Shown: piece by piece, positions 7,104 through 11,322 of the stretch
Numbering within the stretch: position 1 is the stretch's first letter
How the letters are laid out: each line of letters begins with the position of its first letter
Assembly: GCA_023419655.1 (NCBI GenBank)
Contig: JAEZXP010000181.1
Span: forward strand, 1 to 11,322
Length of the DNA: 11,322 nucleotides
DNA from: Bacillota bacterium
GTDB lineage: Bacteria; Bacillota; Clostridia; Lachnospirales; Lachnospiraceae
Direction: 5' to 3'
Made by a program: the position numbers and the translations under genes
Notes under the pieces: model-generated
Seen by the model: the letters and a program-made list of their open reading frames with translations, nothing else
What the model was told of the DNA's origin: nothing
The model's database searches: none

Positions 7104-8750
7104 GGTATTCGTAAGCTGTTTACGCTTGCAGACATTAACCTCTATATCCTCAGCCTTAGCATTTTGACCGATAATCATGCCGGAATATACTTTGGTTCCG
7201 GGACCGATAAACAGGACACCCCGCTCCTGGGCATTATACAGCCCATAGGTGATGCTTTCGCCGGTTTCATATGCTATCAGACTTCCGGTCTTTCGGTACA
7301 GTATATCCCCCTTATAAGGCCCGTAGCCATCGAATATGGTATTCATAATGCCGGTTCCCTTCGTATCCGTCAGGAAATCACCCCGGTATCCAATCAAGCC
7401 CCTGGCAGGAATCGAGAATTCGATTCGGGTATTGCCGGTATCAGAAGAACGCATATCAATCAGTTCACCTTTTCTTTGGCCCAGCTTCTCGATGACAGTA
7501 CCGACAAATTCCTCCGAAACATCAATAAGGGCCCGCTCCATCGGTTCAAGTTTTTTGCCGTTCTCATCCTCTTTATAAAGGACCTCGGCTTTACTTACTG
7601 AGAACTCATATCCCTCTCTTCTCATGTTTTCTATAAGAACGGAAAGATGAAGCTCTCCTCTTCCGGATACTTTAAAGCTTTCTGTCGTATCGGTTTCCTC
7701 AACACGAAGACTTACATCCGTATTTAATTCTCTGAACAGACGCTCACGCAAATGCCTTGAGGTAACATACTTGCCCTCTGTGCCTGCAAAAGGGCTGTCA
7801 TTTACGTTAAAATACATGGCAATGGTCGGCTCGGATATCTTTTGAAAAGGCACCGCGTCAGGATTATCAGGAGAGCAGATGGTATCTCCGATATGAAGGT
7901 CTGCAATTCCTGACACGGCTACGATGGAACCTATCGTGGAATCGGGAACCTCTACACGCTTTAGACCGTCAAACTCATAGAGCTTGCTGATTTTTACCCG
8001 GTTGCACTGATTGGGATTATGGGCATTGACGATTACTGCATCATCATTGACATGCATGACTCCCCGGGCAACCTTGCCGATACCGATACGCCCGACATAT
8101 TCATTGTAATCAATCGTACTGATAAGAATCTGGGTGCTGCCGTCGGGGTCGCCCTCCGGTGCAGGGATATAGCTTACAATTGTATCAAACAGAGGCTTCA
8201 TATCATCAGACTCACAATCAGGAGAAACGGATGCAAAACCGGACTTTGCGGAGGCGAATAGGAATGGGCATTCCAGCTGTTCTTCGTCCGCATCCAGCTC
8301 AATTAACAAATCAAGAACCTCATCCACTACCTCCAGAGGTCTTGCTTCCGGCCGGTCTATCTTGTTGATGCAGACAATAACCGGCAGTGACAGGTCCAGA
8401 GCATTTTTCAGGACGAATTTGGTCTGCGGCATAGGGCCCTCAAAGGCATCCACGACCAGGATGACTCCGTTAACCATTTTTAATACACGCTCTACCTCAC
8501 CGCCAAAATCAGCATGACCCGGTGTATCGATTATATTAATTTTGATATTATTATAGGTTACAGCAGTATTCTTAGACAGAATCGTAATGCCCCGTTCCCT
8601 TTCCAAAGCATTGGAATCCATAACCCGTTCCATGACATTTTGGTTTGAACGAAACACTCCGCTTTGTTTTAACAGCTCATCTACCAGGGTTGTTTTACCG
8701 TGGTCAACATGAGCGACGATGGCTATATTTCTTATATCTTCTCGCTTCAT
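7101..8750 (-). CDS. typA: Ribosome-associated GTPase TypA/BipA, truncated by premature TGA
   Basis: A translational GTPase of the EF-G/LepA superfamily that binds the ribosome and aids large-subunit assembly and stress or cold growth. G-motifs are intact: P-loop AHVDHGKT (13-20), switch I RERGITI (51-57), DTPGHADF (75-82), NKID (129-132) and an SAKSG G5. Domains II, III and V and the BipA-specific region continue to LEVNVxKRKQLTNT-like sequence at residue 549, where TGA replaces the arginine expected in LTNxRASG. The family is about 607 residues, so 58 are lost, including the C-terminal loop that in E. coli BipA structures reaches toward the peptidyl-transferase centre. Other genes here use TGA as stop (ECF S component, znuC), so recoding genome-wide is unlikely. 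The start has an AGAAGG site at about 8762-8767. Activity of the truncated product is doubtful. Confidence 0.92.
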   Translation of the reverse strand: MKREDIRNIAIVAHVDHGKTTLVDELLKQSGVFRSNQNVMERVMDSNALERERGITILSKNTAVTYNNIKINIIDTPGHADFGGEVERVLKMVNGVILVVDAFEGPMPQTKFVLKNALDLSLPVIVCINKIDRPEARPLEVVDEVLDLLIELDADEEQLECPFLFASAKSGFASVSPDCESDDMKPLFDTIVSYIPAPEGDPDGSTQILISTIDYNEYVGRIGIGKVARGVMHVNDDAVIVNAHNPNQCNRVKISKLYEFDGLKRVEVPDSTIGSIVAVSGIADLHIGDTICSPDNPDAVPFQKISEPTIAMYFNVNDSPFAGTEGKYVTSRHLRERLFRELNTDVSLRVEETDTTESFKVSGRGELHLSVLIENMRREGYEFSVSKAEVLYKEDENGKKLEPMERALIDVSEEFVGTVIEKLGQRKGELIDMRSSDTGNTRIEFSIPARGLIGYRGDFLTDTKGTGIMNTIFDGYGPYKGDILYRKTGSLIAYETGESITYGLYNAQERGVLFIGPGTKVYSGMIIGQNAKAEDIEVNVCKRKQLTNT

Positions 8751-8823
8751 TGTATATTTACCTTCTTTCCATTACCGGATTAGTGAACGGGCATGCTCAT
8801 AATCAGGCGAACAGCACTTTATA

Positions 8824-8852
8824 TAAATACTGCTATGTTATTAATTTTGCAA
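8824..8852 (-). promoter_or_regulatory. typA: Weak candidate promoter for typA
   Basis: On the minus strand TTGCAA (8847-8852) precedes TATTTA (8824-8829) by 17 bp. The -35 box matches 4 of 6 consensus bases and the -10 box only 3 of 6. Position is plausible, giving a leader of about 65 nt. Confidence 0.3.
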
Positions 8853-8955
8853 CTTTTTTATTGTATCAGAGGCAACTATAAAAATCAACTTTTGATTCAG
8901 AAAAACGCATAAAAATTTGAAATATTTTTGTATAAAATAACAAAAATTGGATATA

Positions 8956-9016
8956 CCTATGCTATATGTAATTTTTTACTTCTAAAATTTGGGTTTTAGC
9001 ATATATATATCATAGG
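8956..9016 (+). repeat. Nested inverted repeat in the leader of the SSB-like gene
   Basis: CCTATGCTATAT (8956-8967) is complementary to ATATATCATAGG (9005-9016) with one mismatch. Inside the loop, CTAAAA (8982-8987) pairs with TTTTAG (8994-8999) around TTTGGG. The structure ends about 97 bp before the chosen start codon. It could be an operator, given the palindromic outer arms, or a 5' leader structure. The AT-richness makes chance pairing more likely than it first appears. Confidence 0.4.
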
Positions 9017-9069
9017 TGAATGAAAGCTGTTACTTTGACAGATAAATTTACCCCACATTTTAGAGCGCA

Positions 9070-9091
9070 GTGGCGTAAAAGGAAACGTCAC
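9070..9091 (+). other. Small hairpin just upstream of the ribosome site of the SSB-like gene
   Basis: GTGGCGT (9070-9076) pairs with ACGTCAC (9085-9091), with one G-U pair on the plus strand and the purine loop AAAAGGAA. It ends about 5 bases before the purine-rich ribosome site at 9096-9106, where it could influence translation or message stability. Confidence 0.4.
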
Positions 9092-9112
9092 AAGAGAAGG
9101 GAGAGGTACGAT

Positions 9113-9745
9113 ATGACAGATAAAGTATTTGATAACAATCAAGTAAGTATTGCAGGAGAGGTAGCCAGTGAATTTACGTTTAGCCATGATGTATTTGGAG
9201 AGGGGTTCTATGTTGTAGATATACTTGTAAGCAGATTAAGCAACTCCTATGATATAATACCAATCATGGTTTCAGAAAGACTCATTGATGTAAAGCAAGA
9301 TTATCAAGGAAGATTTGTCGAGGTGCTGGGTCAATTCAGATCGTATAACCGGCATGAAGAGAGCAAGAACAAATTAGTCTTATCCGTATTTGCCAGAGAT
9401 ATCAAGATTGTTGACGAGTTATCGGAGGATGCTAAGCCTAATTTTATATTTCTGGACGGCTATGTATGCAAACCGCCGATATATCGTAAAACTCCTTTGG
9501 GACGAGAAATCGCAGACATATTACTTGCAGTAAACAGACCCTATGGTAAATCAGATTATATCCCCTGCATCAGCTGGGGAAGAAATGCAAGATTCGCCGA
9601 AACATTTTTAGTAGGCGGTCATGTACAGATATGGGGCAGGATACAGAGCAGGGAATACCAAAAGAAAATCAGTGAAACAGAATTTGAGAAGCGTGTTGCC
9701 TACGAGGTATCTGTCAGTAAGCTGGAGTATATCGATGAATATTAA
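9113..9745 (+). CDS. Tandem OB-fold single-stranded DNA-binding-like protein
   Basis: A 210-residue protein with two OB-fold-like halves. Residues about 8-103 (NNQVSIAGEVASEF to RDIKIVDEL) form a degenerate first fold, and 111-206 form a second with clear SSB marks: a PIYRKTPLGREIADILLAVN block, then YIPCISWGRNARF and VQIWGRIQSREY, matching the SSB pattern of T-P-x-G followed by I-x-x-x-x-W-G and a GRIQxRxY strand. The acidic DDIPF-type tail of housekeeping SSB is absent; the chain ends in EYIDEY. Proteins of this kind are common in Lachnospiraceae and annotated as SSB, but the normal partner and DNA-binding activity are not established. The start at 9113 has a strong GAAGGGAGAGG site; an upstream in-frame ATG at 9020 would add 31 very basic residues and is less likely. 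Confidence 0.75.
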   Translation: MTDKVFDNNQVSIAGEVASEFTFSHDVFGEGFYVVDILVSRLSNSYDIIPIMVSERLIDVKQDYQGRFVEVLGQFRSYNRHEESKNKLVLSVFARDIKIVDELSEDAKPNFIFLDGYVCKPPIYRKTPLGREIADILLAVNRPYGKSDYIPCISWGRNARFAETFLVGGHVQIWGRIQSREYQKKISETEFEKRVAYEVSVSKLEYIDEY

Positions 9746-9790
9746 GAACCAGGTATCCGTTGGCTTTTATTTATAAAATTAATAGATAAA

Positions 9791-9828
9791 TGGGAGTATT
9801 GATATGTAAGATAATATCGATGCTCCCA
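9791..9828 (+). terminator. Strong hairpin after the SSB-like gene, possible terminator
   Basis: TGGGAGTATTGATAT (9791-9805) pairs along its whole 15-base length with ATATCGATGCTCCCA (9814-9828), using two G-U pairs that are only stable in plus-strand RNA. The loop is GTAAGATA. The following bases are T-rich but interrupted (ATTCGATTATAGTATTTTC), so termination may be weak or the structure may protect the 3' end of the message. Confidence 0.5.
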
Positions 9829-9855
9829 TTCGATTATAGTATTTTCTCATTGGTA

Positions 9856-9884
9856 TTGACATTCATGAAATCAGGTGCTAATAT
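9856..9884 (+). promoter_or_regulatory. Sigma-A promoter of the lysine-riboswitch-dapA operon
   Basis: A perfect TTGACA (9856-9861) is followed after 17 bp by TAATAT (9879-9884). Transcription should begin near 9891, about 20 nt before the first strand of the riboswitch P1 stem. Confidence 0.75.
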
Positions 9885-9911
9885 AAGGCTATAAATAATG
9901 TGAAATATTGC

Positions 9912-10082
9912 TTAAGGTAGAGGTGCGGTATTCATTAGTACACTGTGAGATATCTCAGGGATAGATGATGCAGTGGAAAGGGGATATTGCCGAAGTGATA
10001 ATAATCCTGAGTTATTATTGCTGGGCATATGGTGAATAACCATATGACTGTCATCACTAAAATGGATGGAGTGCTGCCTAAA
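9912..10082 (+). promoter_or_regulatory. Lysine riboswitch (L-box)
   Basis: The conserved L-box blocks occur in order: AGGTAGAGGTGCGG then AGTA (9915-9940), AGGGATAGATGATGCAGTGG (9957-9976), GAAAGGGGATATTGCCGAAG (9976-9995), then GACTGTCATCAC and ATGGATGGAGTGCTGCCT (10046-10079). Helices can be drawn: P1 AGGTAG (9915-9920) with CTGCCT (10074-10079), P2 base CACTG (9941-9945) with CAGTG (9971-9975), P3 top TAATAA with TTATTA around TCCTGAG, and a perfect 8-bp P4 CATATGGT (10026-10033) with 10039-10046. Bound lysine should stabilise P1 and favour the downstream terminator, lowering dapA-dapB transcription. Identification rests on core sequence and fold, and is firm. Confidence 0.93.
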
Positions 10083-10128
10083 GAAATTACGTATATGAAT
10101 TATTGGTTTACGTATAGAATTCTTTAGT

Positions 10129-10153
10129 GTCGACTCTGTTGTCGACTTTTTTT
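10129..10153 (+). terminator. Intrinsic terminator of the lysine-riboswitch expression platform
   Basis: GTCGAC (10129-10134) pairs with GTCGAC (10141-10146) around TCTGTT and is followed by seven Ts (10147-10153). Between it and the aptamer a longer hairpin can form, TAAAGAA (10079-10085) with TTCTTTA (10120-10126) plus inner TACGTA pairs. The start of that hairpin touches the 3' strand of P1, so competition between them may be part of the switch; which alternative is the antiterminator is inference. Confidence 0.85.
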
Positions 10154-10265
10154 ATTGCTTAACATATTATAATTATTAGCACAAATTAAAGTTTTAACCA
10201 GCTGCAATACTTTACGAGATTTACTGAAACAGACAGATAATTTGAAAATTCTTGGAGGTGTCATT

Positions 10266-11153
10266 ATGGCTTTATTCAAAGGAGCAGGTGTTGCAATCGT
10301 CACACCATTTAACGAAAAATATGAAGTGGATTATGAGAAACTGGGAGAGATTATAGAATTTCAGATTTCAAATGGGACGGATAGTATCATTATATGCGGT
10401 ACAACCGGAGAGGCATCCACGCTTACCCACGAGGAGCATCTGGAGTGTATTAAATATACGGTTCAGAAGGTGAACAAAAGGGTGCCGGTTATTGCAGGAA
10501 CCGGGTCAAATTGTACACAGACGGCGATTTACTTATCGAAGGAAGCTGAAGAGTATGGTGCGGACGGATTATTGCTTGTCACTCCATATTATAATAAGGC
10601 TACACAAAAAGGTTTAATCGCCCATTTTACGGCGATTGCCAACAGTGTATCCATTCCTATTATATTGTATAATGTTCCCGGAAGAACAGGCTGCAACATT
10701 CAGCCCCAGACCATCGCTGATTTGGTTAAGAATGTTGATAATATTGTAGGTGTTAAAGAAGCCAGTGCAAATATTGCACAGGTGGCAGAGATTATGAGCC
10801 TGACAGAGGGGAATATTGACCTTTATTCAGGATGTGATGAGCTGATTGTTCCAACAATGTCTCTGGGAGGAATCGGAGTCATATCCGTACTGTCGAATGT
10901 TGCACCGAGGGAAACGCATGATATGGTGGCAAAATATCTGGAAGGGGATGTGAATACCAGCCGGGACCTTCAGCTGAAATATATTCCTCTGATAAATGCT
11001 TTATTCTGTGAGGTAAATCCTATTCCTGTGAAGGCAGCAATGAATCTGATGGGTCTTGGAGCAGGGCCGCTTCGTATGCCTTTGTCAGAGATGGAGCCTG
11101 CGAACCTGGAAAGATTAAGAAAAGAATTAAAAAATTGCAATTTGGTACAATAG
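10266..11153 (+). CDS. dapA: 4-hydroxy-tetrahydrodipicolinate synthase
   Basis: A 295-residue cytoplasmic TIM-barrel aldolase condensing pyruvate with aspartate semialdehyde, the first step committed to diaminopimelate and lysine. Active-site residues are all visible: Thr46-Thr47 in CGTTGEAST, Tyr109 in TPYYN, Tyr135 in LYNVPGRT, Arg140 and the Schiff-base Lys164 in GVKEAS. Length is normal. The start at 10266 has a GGAGGTG site at 10254-10260; an in-frame TTG at 10242 is upstream of that site and was rejected. The gene sits behind a lysine riboswitch, about 112 nt after its terminator, and is followed after 83 bp by dapB. Diaminopimelate also supplies the peptidoglycan cross-link and dipicolinate of spores. 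Confidence 0.97.
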   Translation: MALFKGAGVAIVTPFNEKYEVDYEKLGEIIEFQISNGTDSIIICGTTGEASTLTHEEHLECIKYTVQKVNKRVPVIAGTGSNCTQTAIYLSKEAEEYGADGLLLVTPYYNKATQKGLIAHFTAIANSVSIPIILYNVPGRTGCNIQPQTIADLVKNVDNIVGVKEASANIAQVAEIMSLTEGNIDLYSGCDELIVPTMSLGGIGVISVLSNVAPRETHDMVAKYLEGDVNTSRDLQLKYIPLINALFCEVNPIPVKAAMNLMGLGAGPLRMPLSEMEPANLERLRKELKNCNLVQ

Positions 11154-11180
11154 GTTAAGGAACAATTGTTATCCTGTGAT

Positions 11181-11233
11181 AGGAGGATACTTCCTCCGTT
11201 ATATACAGTGAAATGTTTATTAATAGGAGGAAG
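11181..11233 (+). promoter_or_regulatory. Possible Shine-Dalgarno-masking switch before dapB
   Basis: In the 83-bp dapA-dapB gap the anti-SD-like CTTCCTCC (11190-11197) is perfectly complementary over 8 bases to GGAGGAAG (11226-11233), which contains the dapB ribosome site. The same pyrimidine block can instead pair with GGAGGA just upstream (11182-11187) across the loop TACT. The two pairings exclude each other, so the local hairpin would leave the dapB site open and the longer one would close it. No T-tract follows, so it is not a terminator. The role is inferred from complementarity only. Confidence 0.4.
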
Positions 11234-11236
11234 CAT

Positions 11237-11322
11237 ATGACAAATATCATTTTACGCGGTTGTAATGGTAAAATGGGAACGGTAATTACTCAGATGGTCG
11301 AAGAGGATGAAAATGCCGTCAT
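11237..11322 (+). CDS. dapB: 4-hydroxy-tetrahydrodipicolinate reductase (partial)
   Basis: Only 28 complete codons are in the window before the right edge. They begin MTNIILRGCNGKMGTVITQM, matching the N-terminal Rossmann strand and the GxxGxMG dinucleotide-binding loop of DapB, which reduces the DapA product with NAD(P)H. AGGAGGA (11225-11231) lies 5 bp before the ATG. Position directly after dapA and the shared lysine riboswitch support the call. Confidence 0.9.
   Translation, partial: MTNIILRGCNGKMGTVITQMVEEDENAV

Larger units (their letters stand above)
8751..9112. other. AT-rich intergenic region between divergent typA and SSB-like gene
   Basis: This 362-bp gap carries the leaders of both divergent genes. 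For typA (minus) a weak TTGCAA (8847-8852) and TATTTA (8824-8829) pair has a 17-bp spacer. For the plus-strand gene no clear promoter is seen in the very AT-rich stretch 8860-8960. The remainder holds the nested inverted repeat at 8956-9016 and a small hairpin at 9070-9091. An in-frame ATG at 9020 opens 31 very basic codons leading into the SSB-like gene, but it lacks a good ribosome site. Confidence 0.5.

Noticed and set aside
7164..7601. Open frames on the plus strand within typA
   Set aside because: They are shadows of the typA coding strand with no ribosome sites or recognisable domains.
9035..9063. TTGACA at 9035-9040 as a promoter for the SSB-like gene
   Set aside because: No acceptable -10 box occurs at 16-18 bp spacing; the best windows match only two of six bases.
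9020..9112. Upstream ATG adding 31 basic residues to the SSB-like protein
   Set aside because: It has a poor ribosome site and low-complexity Arg/Lys content, while the ATG at 9113 has a strong site. A role as a leader peptide cannot be excluded.
10242..10265. TTG-initiated extension of DapA
   Set aside because: The strong GGAGGTG site at 10254-10260 serves the ATG at 10266, and DapA proteins normally begin at that position.

Overview
The window looks like chromosomal DNA from a low-GC Gram-positive anaerobe of the class Clostridia, most likely Lachnospiraceae. The reasons are the AT-rich composition, strong AGGAGG-type ribosome binding sites, near-consensus sigma-A promoters with 17-bp spacers, a YtvI-like AI-2E membrane protein, a tandem OB-fold SSB-like protein of a type I associate with this group, and a lysine riboswitch ahead of dapA-dapB. 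The placement is inference from gene content; no rRNA is present.

Layout. Positions 1-1139 (minus) hold the N-terminal 379 codons of an O-antigen ligase/polymerase-like membrane protein that runs off the left edge. Positions 1214-1720 (minus) encode an ECF-transporter S component. Divergent from it, 1831-4581 (plus) is a zinc-uptake operon: a consensus promoter, a perfect 8-5-8 palindrome over the start site that looks like a Zur-type operator, then znuA, znuC and znuB. A YtvI-like AI-2E family membrane protein (4675-5802) follows on the same strand. Next is an HTH protein with a Panacea (DUF4065/SocA-like) domain (5915-6724) with no adjacent toxin gene. A roughly 190-bp imperfect palindrome with internal hairpins (6735-6925) separates it from the convergent typA/bipA.

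typA (minus) carries an in-frame TGA at 7101-7103 in place of the arginine I expect in the LTNxRASG motif. The frame then stays open for 57 more recognisable codons to the natural stop at 6927-6929, so the gene as written lacks its C-terminal loop and domain. Upstream of typA, on the plus strand, an AT-rich structured leader precedes a 210-residue tandem OB-fold SSB-like gene (9113-9745).

The right end is a lysine-biosynthesis operon: promoter (9856-9884), lysine riboswitch (about 9912-10082), intrinsic terminator (10129-10153), dapA (10266-11153) and the start of dapB (11237 to the edge). A possible Shine-Dalgarno-masking switch lies in the dapA-dapB gap.

The main functional units are metal-controlled zinc import and lysine-controlled diaminopimelate/lysine synthesis. 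The least ordinary parts are the interrupted typA, the palindromic element beside it, the solitary Panacea protein, and a ZnuA without a lipobox cysteine. I see no CRISPR array, complete transposon, phage gene, tRNA or rRNA, and nothing I can defend as a wholly new system.
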